Counted from the stretch's first letter, positions 32,898-42,930 are shown. The stretch: 64,000 bases of DNA from WJKR01 sp964556395 (GCA_964556395.1 CAZKVR010000001.1:1-64000), one strand, 5' to 3'. Translations and numbers: made by a program. The notes: a model not told the origin generated them from the letters alone.

Positions 32898-35800
32898 GAG
32901 GCAGCGACAACGCGAGGATCGCAGTGCTCCTAGCCCTCATGCTCCTTATCGGCACACCACTCGCCTCAGGAACCGCGTTCCAGTTCACCGGCTTCACGGA
33001 GAACGACTGCTACGCAGGCGCTGAAGTGAACGTCACCCTCTACAACGCCAGCCATATCAACGACCCGGCATACATGACGCACACGACGACGGTCACTGCA
33101 GGCCAGGACGGCGGCTACGGGACCTCGATAACACCCGAACCAGAGACCGATTACGACATCAACATCTCAGCCACCAACCCTGGCTGCAGCCCAGGAGCCA
33201 AAGGATCGGTAGCGGTGCTCAATCAGAACTCAGATGATGAAAGTGCTATGCTAATAGGAATTGACAGAAACGTCACCCTCACAGCCCCCTTCGCCAACGA
33301 CGACCCAGGCAACAACTCGGTCGTGGCGAACAACGAGACCCAGCACTCGTGGACCTCCGACTATGTGGACGCGGAAAATTACACCCTCGAGATCGCGACG
33401 GACAGCGGATTCAGCACGGTGCCTCGCATCATCACCGGCATCACAGGGACGAGCCACACCCTCACCGAGGCGCAGGCGTTGTCGGACGACACCTATTATT
33501 GGCGCGTCAAGGCCCTCAACGGCTCAGGCGCGACGATAGACACGACCGAATGGACGACGTACGACCTATCGGCAGGAGGGGCGGTCCTGAACGACTTCGA
33601 CCCCGCCAATGATACCTGGCATGACAGCAGCACGGTCGCGCTCGAGTTCGACACGGACAAGGACGCAGAGTGCCGGTGGGCAGACTCGTCAGGCACGGAC
33701 TTCTCTGCGAAGACGCCGATGGACACGACCGGCGGCACGACTCACAGCGGTGACGTCACCTTGGACGAGGAAGGAGAAAACATCATCTACCTCCAGTGCA
33801 ACGCGTCAGGCATCCTCAACCCAGAGGATGAGGAGCTCGTGCTCAACCGGGACACCGCCCCGCCCAGCCCGTCGGAAGCGACGGTCACGATAGACGATGG
33901 CAACTCCACCTCGACCGATACGACGTTGGACTTCACGTGGAGCGGCTTCACGGACGAGGGAACCGGCATCACTACCTATTATTACAGTTTCGAGGACAAC
34001 GGCGGCACCACTTCCGGGACGAGCACTTCTTCCTCGCCGGGCCAGCTCAGCGGTGCTTCGGAAGGGACTGTGCACGTCTACGTCTGGGCCGAGGACGCGG
34101 CGGGCAACATCGGCTCGGCGGCGAGCGACAGCATCACGGTCGACACCCTACCACCAGCCTTCCAGAGCTGGAGCACCAACCCTTCAGACCTGACCAAATA
34201 CTCGAGCGGCGACTTCAAAGTTAGGACTACTATCAAAGATTCTTCAGGGATAGATGGGCATGCGGAGATACGGTACCGCATCGGGGGGGACGAGTGGACA
34301 TCATGGGAGGAGATGAACCTCGGGAGCACGGTGAGTGATCTGTGGAACTACGCCTACACCATCCCGGAGCAGTCCAGCCCTGACACGTGGTTCGAGCGGA
34401 GCGGGGAGAACCTCACCTACCAGGTGCGGGCGGAAGACACGTTGGGTCAGAGCAATAATGTGACTCGGAAAGAGTTCATCAATGAGGAGGCGAGTGCGCC
34501 TATCTTCGACCCGGTCCCTGACCAGGCGGTTGCGCAGGACAGCGAGCTGAGGCTCAACCTGACGGCGTCCGATGCTGATATGAACACGCTTACCTACACG
34601 TGCAACCTCAGCGAGGCCACTATAAGCAGGGTTGATGACACCACATCCACGTTGATATGGACTCCTGGCAATGACGATGTGGGGACCGACACCTATCAGT
34701 GTAACGTGACTGACGGTACGTTCGTCGTCTCGCAGCAGTTCGATATCACGGTGACGAACGTCAACGACGACCCGGTGCTGCAACCGGTCGGAGACCTGTA
34801 CGCCCAGGAGTACGAGTATTTCAACTACACGCTCAACGCCTCCGACATCGACGGCGACATCCTCATCTATGAGAGCAATGCGACCATCTTCTCCGTGAAC
34901 GGGGTGTCGGGCAAGATAGCGTTCACGCCGTTCAGCAGCCATAGGGGCGATCACAAGGTGAACTTGACCGTGAGGGATGGCGAGGGCGGTGTCGATTATG
35001 AGAGCATCACGTTCACCGTAGGCTATTGCGGCGACGGCACGTGCAAGGAAGAGTTCGAGAACTGCTCCACCTGCGAGGCTGATTGCGGCGTCTGCGGCGA
35101 AGAGGAGAAGAGCGCCATCCTCGTGGAGCCTCGGAACTGTTTGAAGGATGAGACGACGTTCGAGGCGGTCAAGCTGGTGCCACGCGCGACGTGCGAGGAG
35201 CAGGGCGAGATAGTCGACGGCATGGAGGTGTGCGGTAACGAGAGCCAGACCACTTTGCGCGTCTACCTCAAGGTGGAGGATGACGCGTGGGAGGAGGTCT
35301 CAGAGCTGGTGACTGATGATGACGGATTCGCCACGTTCGAGCCTGAAGAGTCCGGCGAGTACAAGGTGTCATTCAGCTCCGGAGATGAGGAGACATTCTT
35401 CGAGGTCAATGAGTGTATGGACCGCGATGAGGATGAGCAGAGCGAGCCGTCCGATGACGAATCTTCCGGTTCTCGCGAGCCCGAGCCCTCACAGCCGCCT
35501 GTGGTGGAGGAGCCGTCGGCGACTGACGAGTCAGGGAGCAAGTGGAGCCTGCTCACGGTCCTGTTGTACTTCCTCATAACGCCTTTGCTGGTCATCACGA
35601 TGCTGGTCAGCGCGACAGGCTTAGTCTACCGGTTGCAGAAGCGGCAGGGCAAGGAGAACGCGTTCGTCAAGCAGATCGACACGTGGAGTAAGGAGTGGGA
35701 CATGCTGAAGAGGCGTGTCATGGCGTGGATGCTGAAGACACCTGGCTTCAAGGACCTCATCATGGGCTTGAGGAAGACCAAGAAGGAAGTGCGTTCGACC

Positions 35801-36379
35801 TGGCGGTTCACCTTGTCCCTCGCCAGGGAGTCGTGGGTGAGGATGGTCGTAGGCTTGGGAATGAGGCATAGCGTCCGGTTCGAGTACTTCGACCTGGACG
35901 TGAAGGGTCATCAACGGCTGCACCTCCTTCTCGTGGCGGTGTTGAAGAACCTCTTTCCAGAGAGGGGCGCTGACGAGCTCTTGGGTGACGCGTTCCAATA
36001 CCAGGCGAGGTCGGTGTTGGACACGGCGGCCTTGCTGTTGGCGTTCGGAGCGAAAGTGACGTATCACGACCCTGCGCCGGGCGACGTCCAGTACCTGAAC
36101 GCCCTGATAGCCAAAGGCTTGCAGTTCAAGTCCCGGGCGGCTACGAGGGTGCACGTCGAGTCGTCGTTGGAGGCTGGCAGGCCTGTCTTGGCGGTGGTGA
36201 ACGAGCTCGGTGACAGGAACACTGTCATGCAGAGCCTGGTGGCGGTGTACGCATTCGACAAGGAGCACTTCTATTATCATGACTTCCCGCGTGGCAAGAA
36301 GGGTTTGAAGGCGTCGAAGGACGCGTTCATGCACGCGTGGAAGGCGGCTGGCAGCAAGGGTATGTTCGTGGAGAGATGA
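32894..36379 (+). CDS. giant single-pass surface protein with cadherin-like domains and cytoplasmic C39-like domain
   Basis: The 1161-residue product starts at the ATG that overlaps the upstream stop (ATGA). It has a signal peptide and beta domains, including a fibronectin-like one (AENYTLEIATDSGFS...YYWRVKALNG). Two cadherin/He_PIG-like domains (FDPVPDQAVAQDSELRLNLT; VNDDPVLQPVGDLYAQE) precede a Cys-rich motif CGDGTC...CSTCEADCGVCG. One more beta domain, an acidic Ser/Pro linker and a membrane helix follow. The cytoplasmic ~240 residues end in a fold reminiscent of peptidase C39 (GRPVLAVVNEL...FYYHDFPRGKKGL...FMHAWKAAG), but the Cys nucleophile and the His of the usual H..V motif are not evident, so it is likely a non-catalytic binding domain. 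Confidence 0.8.
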   Translation: MRGSDNARIAVLLALMLLIGTPLASGTAFQFTGFTENDCYAGAEVNVTLYNASHINDPAYMTHTTTVTAGQDGGYGTSITPEPETDYDINISATNPGCSPGAKGSVAVLNQNSDDESAMLIGIDRNVTLTAPFANDDPGNNSVVANNETQHSWTSDYVDAENYTLEIATDSGFSTVPRIITGITGTSHTLTEAQALSDDTYYWRVKALNGSGATIDTTEWTTYDLSAGGAVLNDFDPANDTWHDSSTVALEFDTDKDAECRWADSSGTDFSAKTPMDTTGGTTHSGDVTLDEEGENIIYLQCNASGILNPEDEELVLNRDTAPPSPSEATVTIDDGNSTSTDTTLDFTWSGFTDEGTGITTYYYSFEDNGGTTSGTSTSSSPGQLSGASEGTVHVYVWAEDAAGNIGSAASDSITVDTLPPAFQSWSTNPSDLTKYSSGDFKVRTTIKDSSGIDGHAEIRYRIGGDEWTSWEEMNLGSTVSDLWNYAYTIPEQSSPDTWFERSGENLTYQVRAEDTLGQSNNVTRKEFINEEASAPIFDPVPDQAVAQDSELRLNLTASDADMNTLTYTCNLSEATISRVDDTTSTLIWTPGNDDVGTDTYQCNVTDGTFVVSQQFDITVTNVNDDPVLQPVGDLYAQEYEYFNYTLNASDIDGDILIYESNATIFSVNGVSGKIAFTPFSSHRGDHKVNLTVRDGEGGVDYESITFTVGYCGDGTCKEEFENCSTCEADCGVCGEEEKSAILVEPRNCLKDETTFEAVKLVPRATCEEQGEIVDGMEVCGNESQTTLRVYLKVEDDAWEEVSELVTDDDGFATFEPEESGEYKVSFSSGDEETFFEVNECMDRDEDEQSEPSDDESSGSREPEPSQPPVVEEPSATDESGSKWSLLTVLLYFLITPLLVITMLVSATGLVYRLQKRQGKENAFVKQIDTWSKEWDMLKRRVMAWMLKTPGFKDLIMGLRKTKKEVRSTWRFTLSLARESWVRMVVGLGMRHSVRFEYFDLDVKGHQRLHLLLVAVLKNLFPERGADELLGDAFQYQARSVLDTAALLLAFGAKVTYHDPAPGDVQYLNALIAKGLQFKSRAATRVHVESSLEAGRPVLAVVNELGDRNTVMQSLVAVYAFDKEHFYYHDFPRGKKGLKASKDAFMHAWKAAGSKGMFVER

Positions 36380-36474
36380 CGATGCGTCCTGATGGGCGGG
36401 ACAAGCTAGTCGAAATGGTTCGGGTTCTCGTTTGTCCGGCTCCGTATGGTAGCGTGGCGGGAGGCGCGCGAGTC

Positions 36475-36861
36475 TCATCTCAATGACAGGACTGTGATTA
36501 TCGTCGCGTCGATGACCAGCCCGAGGAGTCCTTTCTGTACCAGCAAGGAGGTGTTGCCGTCCCAGAAGAGCAGTATGAGCAGGGCCGAGAATCCTGCGGT
36601 GACGAGGGCTACCGGCTGCCACCAAGGGCTTCGCATGAGGAGTCCTGTGCCGGCGGCGAGGAATCCGATAGCGGCGGCGGTGAAGAGTAGTGTGGCGAGG
36701 GCTCGTGTGGCGGGGTCTCCGAGGAGTCCTGTGAGGAGCCAGGAGTCACCGGTCCACCCCATCTCTGGCTTGAACTCGACGAGGCCGCTGCTCAATGCGA
36801 CGTACCACGAGTGGACGAGTCCGTGTAGTATGAGGAGGATGCTTGCGAGTACCCGTATCAC
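36475..36861 (-). CDS. four-helix membrane protein of unknown function
   Basis: The 128-residue product has four hydrophobic helices and a short polar loop (SSGLVEFKPEMGWTGDSW) after the first. The start is a GTG with GGAGGTG eight bases upstream. It looks like small bacterial/archaeal integral membrane proteins of the DoxX-like size class, but I cannot assign a family. It stands alone between the giant surface-protein gene and a transporter. Confidence 0.65.
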   Translation of the reverse strand: MIRVLASILLILHGLVHSWYVALSSGLVEFKPEMGWTGDSWLLTGLLGDPATRALATLLFTAAAIGFLAAGTGLLMRSPWWQPVALVTAGFSALLILLFWDGNTSLLVQKGLLGLVIDATIITVLSLR

Positions 36862-36967
36862 TGTCAGCCCACCTCCAGCTTCGGTACGTCCATGGAGTGG
36901 GTAAGCGATAGGGTTTTATCTTATTTTGCAGTCACTCGGGCGGGGTCCCGCGGTAGTTTTTATGGTT

Positions 36968-37903
36968 TCACTTCACTTCTTTCGTCGTGGTGTGTGCTGC
37001 CGTGAGGGGTTGCGGGTTGACCGTCGGCTTTCTCTGCAGCTCTTTGGTGAGCCAGAATCCTGATATGAGTAGTAGTGCGGCTCCGAATATCATGTTTTTC
37101 GAGGGTATTTCTGTGAAGATGAGGTATCCTAGCAGCGCGGCTACGACTGGCGAGACTATGATGTCGATGAGCGAGTAGACGTTGGCGTCTATCTTCTTGA
37201 GGACTTCGCTTATGAACAGGAATGCGAGTCCGGTGGATATCATGCCGAGGCAGACCACCCAGACGATGACGGGGATGCTCGCTCCGAGGGCTTCGTATGG
37301 TATCAGTTTCCCTAGTTCTCCCGGTCCGAAGATGAACAGGAACGGTAGGAGGTAGACTGAGGCCATGGTCATGAACCAGAAGATGTCGACGGTGTCTTCG
37401 GTGATGCCTTCGCTTCGTAGGTAGGTGACCATGGCTGCGTAGACGGCGCCGTCCGCTAGTGCTATCAGGTTCCCGAGGGCGTGTCCTCCGTCGAGCGGCT
37501 TCGCGATGATGATGCCTGCGATGGCTATGAGGAAGATGAGGATGTGGACTTTCTTGGGTTTCTCCTTGAGGAAGATGGTCGAGAAGATGAATGCGAAGAA
37601 TGGTGCGACGCTCCAGAAGATGACGACGTTGGCTATTGGTGCGAGGCTCATGGCGACGTTGAAGAAGCTTATCTGGAGCGCTATGAGTCCTCCTACGATG
37701 AGGATGTCTTTGGTGTTGTGTTTTGGGAACTTGAGCTTGTGTTTGGTGAGTAGCGGGACGCCTGCGGCCAGGAAGATCGCTGCGAAGAGGACGCGGTAGA
37801 AGTTGAGCGTGAATATCGGGACGTTGGTGCCGACGAGCTTGACGAAGACGCCGATGGAGGCTTCTGCCAGGGTGACTATGAGCAGGGGCAGGACGAGTCC
37901 CAT
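36968..37903 (-). CDS. EamA/DMT-family transporter
   Basis: The 311-residue product has ten membrane helices arranged as two EamA repeats, as in the drug/metabolite transporter superfamily. Characteristic segments are NFYRVLFAAIFLA and IANVVIFWSVAPFFAFIFS in the first half and GMISTGLAFLFISEVLKKID with VSPVVAALLGYLIFTEIPS in the second. The substrate cannot be inferred from sequence; DMT members export metabolites, amino acids or nucleotide sugars. The tail (TVNPQPLTAAHTTTKEVK) is polar and cytoplasmic. It is monocistronic and divergent from the small gene at 38027. Confidence 0.88.
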   Translation of the reverse strand: MGLVLPLLIVTLAEASIGVFVKLVGTNVPIFTLNFYRVLFAAIFLAAGVPLLTKHKLKFPKHNTKDILIVGGLIALQISFFNVAMSLAPIANVVIFWSVAPFFAFIFSTIFLKEKPKKVHILIFLIAIAGIIIAKPLDGGHALGNLIALADGAVYAAMVTYLRSEGITEDTVDIFWFMTMASVYLLPFLFIFGPGELGKLIPYEALGASIPVIVWVVCLGMISTGLAFLFISEVLKKIDANVYSLIDIIVSPVVAALLGYLIFTEIPSKNMIFGAALLLISGFWLTKELQRKPTVNPQPLTAAHTTTKEVK

Positions 37904-37991
37904 GCCGTCTTCCCTGCAGCGTCTTTTTTTAAGTATTATTCTTGTATACAGGCCAGAATCAAGATGTGTCTTTTAAATAAGAAATCAAGAA

Positions 37992-38003
37992 CATTTATAA
38001 ATA
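37992..38003 (+). promoter_or_regulatory. TATA box of small gene at 38027
   Basis: CATTTATAAATA is centred about 28 bp upstream of the ATG at 38027. No ribosome site is present, so a leaderless transcript is expected; this fixes the start against a longer in-frame alternative. Confidence 0.65.
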
Positions 38004-38026
38004 TTGACTACTTACCAGTAAAAACA

Positions 38027-38314
38027 ATGGAAGCTTCGTATGTCATGCTACCAGTGTTCATGACACTCATCATAGGCGTCGCCACCCAGATGGAAGACAT
38101 CGCCCAGGACGCGTCGGACAAGGCGCTCGCGTTCTCGGACGACATGAACAACGCCATGGACTGCGCCACCCAAGGAATCCCGATCAAGGAGTGCTCTCCA
38201 GAACTCATGAGCCACGACTTCACGCCAGAGAAAGAAGCATACCTAGAAGCACTGCAGGAATTCAAGGAACAGGCGGAAGCGCAACTCGAGAACGCGACAG
38301 AGACAGACACCTAG
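38027..38314 (+). CDS. small protein with N-terminal membrane helix and Cys pair
   Basis: The 95-residue product has one hydrophobic N-terminal segment (SYVMLPVFMTLIIGVATQM) followed by an amphipathic, acidic helical part. Two Cys (MDCATQGIPIKECSPEL) are spaced ten residues apart. The start is set by TATA spacing. The last 4 bp overlap the convergent gene. I have the impression that similar short proteins occur in other DPANN genomes, but I do not know a function. Confidence 0.7.
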   Translation: MEASYVMLPVFMTLIIGVATQMEDIAQDASDKALAFSDDMNNAMDCATQGIPIKECSPELMSHDFTPEKEAYLEALQEFKEQAEAQLENATETDT

Positions 38315-40209
38315 GACTCCTTCTTCTTGCCGCCACCCTCTTCTTCAGACCCTTTCAACTCCTTCTTGACACCCTCGAGCTTCTCAGCGGTCTTCTCCAA
38401 CGACTCGTGACGGCGCTGGCGGTGAGGATCGTCCCGGAAACTACGGCGTGGCTGCGGCTCAGTCTGCTCGGGACGCAAGGCGGGACCGGCCTGCCGCTGC
38501 GGCTCCTGCTCCAACGACTGGTTGTGATAATCGGTCTTGTCACGCAACGACCGTAGCTCACCAGACATCAAGCGCAAGTCACGCTGCTGCCGACGCTTGG
38601 TACGCGAGAAGTAGGACGGCGGCACGAAGTACAAGACGAAGATGATGATGAGGCTGACGATGCCGATGATCTCGACGGCGTGCGTGGAGACGATGGAGAA
38701 CGACGAGCTGACGAAGTTCGACAATATGACGGTCTGCATCACAGCAGAACGGGGCACGCCGTACAGCTCCGGGACGGCGTTGAACACGCTCATACGATCA
38801 GTCACATAGGTCGTCTCCCACGTCGAGGAACGGTTGAGGCGGCCGATACGCCACGTACCCCGCTCGACAGGATTCTGCGTGATCTCCCGGAACTCGGCCG
38901 TGCTCAAGAGGTGATCCTTCAGCATGACGTTCTCAAGGCTCGACTCGCCGAGGTTCTGCACAGACAAGGTCACGCGGACCGAATCGCCAGAGAGGAACTT
39001 GACCCTCTTCTGGACGAAGACACGCTTCTCAGGGACGTGCTTCCTGATGAAAGGGATGTTCTGCGAGTGGTACTCCTTACCCTTGTAAGTGAGCGTGGCA
39101 GGCGGGAAGTAATCCAAGCCCAGCGTGTCGGGATCCTCATAGCGCAGGCGGTACTTGAGACGCTTCGCAGAACCAGCGGAGAGCGTCACGTTCCACGTCG
39201 CGTTACGGCCCGCCATACGACCGTCATCGACGCCGAGCACCTCGAAACCGCTGGGGACCCTGTCGCGTACCGTGAAGGAGACGGAGCGAGGCTCGAGGTT
39301 GTTGACGAGCACAGTCATGTTCACCACCTGGCCAGGAGTCATCAACGTGGTAGAGGCAGTCTTGCGCAAGTACACCCTATCGGAGAGCAACGGCACGGAC
39401 TCGTTATAGCTCTCATTCAGCGTCGCGTTCGGCTCGAAGAAGAACAGGTCGTCCTGGTCGAAGCGCGAGATGTTCGAGGAAGCGTTGATGAGGATTCGGT
39501 CGATGAAGATGTCCGTCGACAACCAGTACACTTCACCCTCAGAGGCGTTCTTGTCGATGAAGTCGAAATCCCACCCCTCATAAGGGTCGAGGACCTCCTT
39601 GTCGCCGGTGAACGACCAGTGGTCGAGCTCGGCGTTCGGGTCCATCTCGTCAGTCTTGATGACCTCGACCTTCTCGATGTTGTACTCGTAATCGGTCGGG
39701 TTGCGCAGCTCGACGGAGATGAGCCTGGCATCCCGACCCGTATAAGCGGGGTCTTCCAAAGGAGCCTTCTTCAAAGACCCCATAAGGTTGGAGTACACCT
39801 TAGGCTGGAGCATCTCGATGCCATTCGCCAACACCGAGTCACCATCCTTCGACAGGTCTTCCGTGGATATCCCCACCAAGCGGTAGTTGAACGTCTCCGT
39901 GGACTCGGGGCCGAGCTTGTACACGTATATCTCGCTCGGCGACATGTAATTGTACGTCTTGGAATAATTCGTACGGACGTCCAGCGTGGACACGTATAAC
40001 GGTAGCTCGACGTTGTTGAGCGTATGGTTGGAAGGATTGGTGATGCTCACCGTACCATTGAGCTGGTAGATGTAGTACTGGTCATAGAAGCTGACGATCT
40101 TCCCGCGCTCATCGATGGTGACGTTGATATCGGACGCAGCCACGGCAGTGACCGACAACAACAAGGCCGCTACGAGGAGGAAGACCTTGGAGGGAGGCGT
40201 ATACCTCAC
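38311..40209 (-). CDS. single-pass surface protein with DUF11-like domains and basic/acidic tail
   Basis: The 632-residue product has a signal peptide (VFLLVAALLLSVTAVAA) and several beta domains. Later ones are DUF11-like (GQVVNMTVLVNNLEPRSVSF; DSVRVTLSVQNLGESSLENV). One membrane helix (AVEIIGIVSLIIIFVLYFVP) precedes a ~110-residue cytoplasmic tail that is rich in Gln/Arg then Lys/Glu and probably helical. The GTG start follows GGAGGGGGTGA, which overlaps the stop of the preceding gene, so the two are coupled. It is part of the 40924-38311 pair; the next gene upstream, at 42776, may belong to the same unit. Confidence 0.8.
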   Translation of the reverse strand: MRYTPPSKVFLLVAALLLSVTAVAASDINVTIDERGKIVSFYDQYYIYQLNGTVSITNPSNHTLNNVELPLYVSTLDVRTNYSKTYNYMSPSEIYVYKLGPESTETFNYRLVGISTEDLSKDGDSVLANGIEMLQPKVYSNLMGSLKKAPLEDPAYTGRDARLISVELRNPTDYEYNIEKVEVIKTDEMDPNAELDHWSFTGDKEVLDPYEGWDFDFIDKNASEGEVYWLSTDIFIDRILINASSNISRFDQDDLFFFEPNATLNESYNESVPLLSDRVYLRKTASTTLMTPGQVVNMTVLVNNLEPRSVSFTVRDRVPSGFEVLGVDDGRMAGRNATWNVTLSAGSAKRLKYRLRYEDPDTLGLDYFPPATLTYKGKEYHSQNIPFIRKHVPEKRVFVQKRVKFLSGDSVRVTLSVQNLGESSLENVMLKDHLLSTAEFREITQNPVERGTWRIGRLNRSSTWETTYVTDRMSVFNAVPELYGVPRSAVMQTVILSNFVSSSFSIVSTHAVEIIGIVSLIIIFVLYFVPPSYFSRTKRRQQRDLRLMSGELRSLRDKTDYHNQSLEQEPQRQAGPALRPEQTEPQPRRSFRDDPHRQRRHESLEKTAEKLEGVKKELKGSEEEGGGKKKES

Positions 40210-40213
40210 CGTA

Positions 40214-40924
40214 TCACCCCCTCCGTGCCTTCTTCTTCATCCGGTAGAAGAGGTTGAGGAGGAACAGCACTATGATAAGCGCCCAGAACGCGTTGACAGC
40301 CCTGAAGCCGAGCCTGGGGAAAGGGATGACGGAATACTCGACGTCGTAGTTGCCCTTCTCGTCCCACGTCGCCGTCGTGACCCCATCTGAAGAACCGACC
40401 TCGCTGTCCCCGGAGGCGTGCGTGATGTGGTAGTGCGCCGGCAACTCGAACGTCGTGGTGGCACCCTTGATGGGGATGGTAGTCTTCTCCTCAGGCAGCA
40501 CGACGTGGTAGAACAGGATGCCCTTGGGCTTGAACTCAAGCTCGTACGTCATCGTCATGTCATAGTAGAAATCAGGCAGCAAAGGGTCCCAGATGGTGAA
40601 GATGAGGTTGACCTGGTCTTGGGAGACGTGCTTGCTCGTGTCGAGGTCGTTGCCGAAACGGTCGGTCACCTCGAAGCCAGTCACCTCAGGTGCGACGGGC
40701 TCGCCGTCCCTGTCCTTGGAGAGCTTGAAGTGCACCTCGCCCGGGATGATGGGTGATGAGCCGACGTTCTTCAGACGCAGCTCCTTCGTCACCTTGAGCG
40801 AGCCATCCTCATACTCCATCGTCGTGTCGTAGTTCTGGAACACGACGACGTCGGCAGCTACGAAGGGGACCACCAATAGGTGGAGTAGGGCTAACATCGC
40901 TAGTATCGTGCTCTTCCGCTTCAC
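40214..40924 (-). CDS. small single-pass surface protein
   Basis: The 236-residue product has a signal peptide (STILAMLALLHLLVVPFVAA), one extracellular beta-rich region (VVVFQNYDTTMEYEDGSLKV; LRLKNVGSSPIIPGEVHFKL) and a C-terminal membrane helix (VNAFWALIIVLFLLNLFY) with a basic end. The GTG at 40924 is preferred because GGGGTGGGTGA lies 4-12 nt upstream; another GTG four codons earlier sits within that site. It looks like a partner of the larger surface proteins encoded on both sides. No function is recognised. Confidence 0.75.
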   Translation of the reverse strand: MKRKSTILAMLALLHLLVVPFVAADVVVFQNYDTTMEYEDGSLKVTKELRLKNVGSSPIIPGEVHFKLSKDRDGEPVAPEVTGFEVTDRFGNDLDTSKHVSQDQVNLIFTIWDPLLPDFYYDMTMTYELEFKPKGILFYHVVLPEEKTTIPIKGATTTFELPAHYHITHASGDSEVGSSDGVTTATWDEKGNYDVEYSVIPFPRLGFRAVNAFWALIIVLFLLNLFYRMKKKARRG

Positions 40925-40976
40925 TTCTTCACCCACCCCTCATGATGATTGGAAAAGGAAAAAAAGATAGGTATGG

Positions 40977-42776
40977 TCATCGCCCGTCGTTCAGTTTCCG
41001 GCTGATCCTCCGCGTCATGACGAAGTTCACCACGTTGATGACGACTAGGAAGAACACCACCGCGACATAGAACACCTCCGCTGACCGGGAAGTGAACGCG
41101 CCCGAGATGGTGATGCCTTCGTGCGTACCGGCGCCTTCGACCTTACGAGGGTCCAAACCGACCACATAGAGTTCCGACACCTTGTACTCGCCGGTGCCGT
41201 TCACCACGTAGGAGACGTTCCACGTGCTGTTCTCCATCGGAGGCTCGTTGAGCGAGGCGTTGAACGGACCCCTCGTCGGGATGCTCCAACGGTAGGACGT
41301 GCCGTTGAAACCTTCTCCCAGCACAGTCTTGTTGCTGTCGTACGCTTCGGTCCAGTTCCACGGCGCGAACTCTGCCGGGATGAAGTCGTAGACCGTCACG
41401 ACGAGCCCATCGGGTGTCGGCGCGTTGCCGACGTTCTCGACGATGGTGTCGATCTTGTAACGGTCCTCACCGATGCTCGTGATGTTCTTGTCGATCTGGA
41501 GCCAGTAGCCGTTGACGACGTAGATGTACTTGAGGTAGTAGTCATCGCCGTCACGCGTCACGCTCGAGTTGACTATCTGGCCGTACGCGTTCATGATGGT
41601 GAAGTAAGGCCTCATCCATACGATCGGCGGCCGCGAGGAGATGTTGTTGCTCGCGTCAGTATAGTTGAAACGCCAGCCATCAGGGAGCACCCAAGGGTTG
41701 GTCTGGTTGACCTCCTGGCCAGGCTTGTAGGTCGTGTTGAGCTCTCCGAACGGTGTCGTCCTGTTCGTCGGGTCCAACGTCGAGGTGACCCAGACGGACA
41801 CCTTGCTGAGGTTGTAGCTGATGTTGAACGGCGCGGTGAAGTTTCCGTTGACTTCCCACGTCACGTTCGTGTTGTTCAGCTCGTCGGCGGGCCTGACTAT
41901 CCGCTTGTCGAGCGAGAAGTCGGCGTCCGCGACTCCGACGACCTTGTCGAGGGAGAGGTTGCTGGAGAGGAATCCGACCTTGTACTCGAGGTCCTCGATG
42001 AGCGCCAGGTAGGTGGCTGATGTGGGGACGTTCGTCGGTGAGGTGACGTTGTACCTGATGTGCGTCCACTCACCAGTGTTGAGGGTGCCGCCGTTGGGCG
42101 TCCACCACCACGTCCGGTTGTCCGTGGCGTTGCCCGTCACGTTGGAGTAGTCTCCTTCGGTGTGGAGCCAGGTGAGGGTGAAGTTGTCCTCAGTGCCGTT
42201 CCACGTCACGGGTTGCGATGACATGGTGATGTTGAGGTTGTTGATCGTCTCGCCGATGGCGAGCTGGTTGCTCGCGTTCTGCATGACGGTCCAGTCATGA
42301 CCCGCCAAGACCTTGGTGCGGACATTGGTCTCGAGGTTGGAGTAGGTGGTGTTGATGTTGAGCGGCGGCTTGACCTGCGTGCAGTCGATCGTGTAGTTGA
42401 ACGTCGAGTGGTTGCCCGGCCGCAATTCGGTGAGGTGGACGACGTAGGTTTCCCCAGGATCATTGCCGGCTATCTGGTTGTTGTAGCGGCCGTCCATGTA
42501 GCTGAAGTTGCCGCTCATCTCATCGGTGTTGGTGAACGTGAGGTTGACGTCCGCGACGGTATCGGAACTCGGGTTGGTCACGTTCACGACACCCTTGATG
42601 AGACAGTGGGTGGTGTTCTCTTCCAGGTCGAAGTACCGGGCGTACGTGACGTTCTGGTCGACGGTCTCCGACATCGTGATGTTCAGCCGTGTGTCCTGTG
42701 CGGTGGCGACTCCTGCCGTCATGAGAGTGACGAGGAGGAGTGCGCCCGCGAATAATGCAATCGTTGCGAATCTCAT
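40977..42776 (-). CDS. heavily N-glycosylation-sequon-rich single-pass surface protein
   Basis: The 599-residue product has a signal peptide (IALFAGALLLVTLMTAGVATA), a long beta-rich ectodomain with more than twenty N-x-T/S sequons, and one membrane helix (VFYVAVVFFLVVINVVNFVM) followed by a short basic tail. Segments such as GVVNVTNPSSDTVADVNLTF and IVENVGNAPTPDGLVVTVYD are typical of DUF11/CARDB-like modules. It is probably an envelope glycoprotein. It lies 50 bp upstream of the 40924 gene in the same direction and may share its transcript. No enzymatic motif is visible. Confidence 0.8.
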   Translation of the reverse strand: MRFATIALFAGALLLVTLMTAGVATAQDTRLNITMSETVDQNVTYARYFDLEENTTHCLIKGVVNVTNPSSDTVADVNLTFTNTDEMSGNFSYMDGRYNNQIAGNDPGETYVVHLTELRPGNHSTFNYTIDCTQVKPPLNINTTYSNLETNVRTKVLAGHDWTVMQNASNQLAIGETINNLNITMSSQPVTWNGTEDNFTLTWLHTEGDYSNVTGNATDNRTWWWTPNGGTLNTGEWTHIRYNVTSPTNVPTSATYLALIEDLEYKVGFLSSNLSLDKVVGVADADFSLDKRIVRPADELNNTNVTWEVNGNFTAPFNISYNLSKVSVWVTSTLDPTNRTTPFGELNTTYKPGQEVNQTNPWVLPDGWRFNYTDASNNISSRPPIVWMRPYFTIMNAYGQIVNSSVTRDGDDYYLKYIYVVNGYWLQIDKNITSIGEDRYKIDTIVENVGNAPTPDGLVVTVYDFIPAEFAPWNWTEAYDSNKTVLGEGFNGTSYRWSIPTRGPFNASLNEPPMENSTWNVSYVVNGTGEYKVSELYVVGLDPRKVEGAGTHEGITISGAFTSRSAEVFYVAVVFFLVVINVVNFVMTRRISRKLNDGR

Positions 42777-42896
42777 TTGGGGTTACCTCACGCACCTTGT
42801 ATAATGATAGTTTCTGCTAGTAAGTCCTCTTGCAAGGCCATCATATTTAAAGCTTTCTGTTATGGGCGTCGGGATAGCCTCCAAAGCAAAGCACAA

Positions 42897-42908
42897 ATCT
42901 TTAAATAG
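42897..42908 (+). promoter_or_regulatory. TATA box of the 42931 operon
   Basis: ATCTTTAAATAG is centred about 28 bp upstream of the ATG at 42931, indicating leaderless initiation. This start is chosen over a longer in-frame ATG upstream of the TATA box. Confidence 0.65.
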
Positions 42909-42930
42909 TCAATCTTGCGTGAATCAGGAT

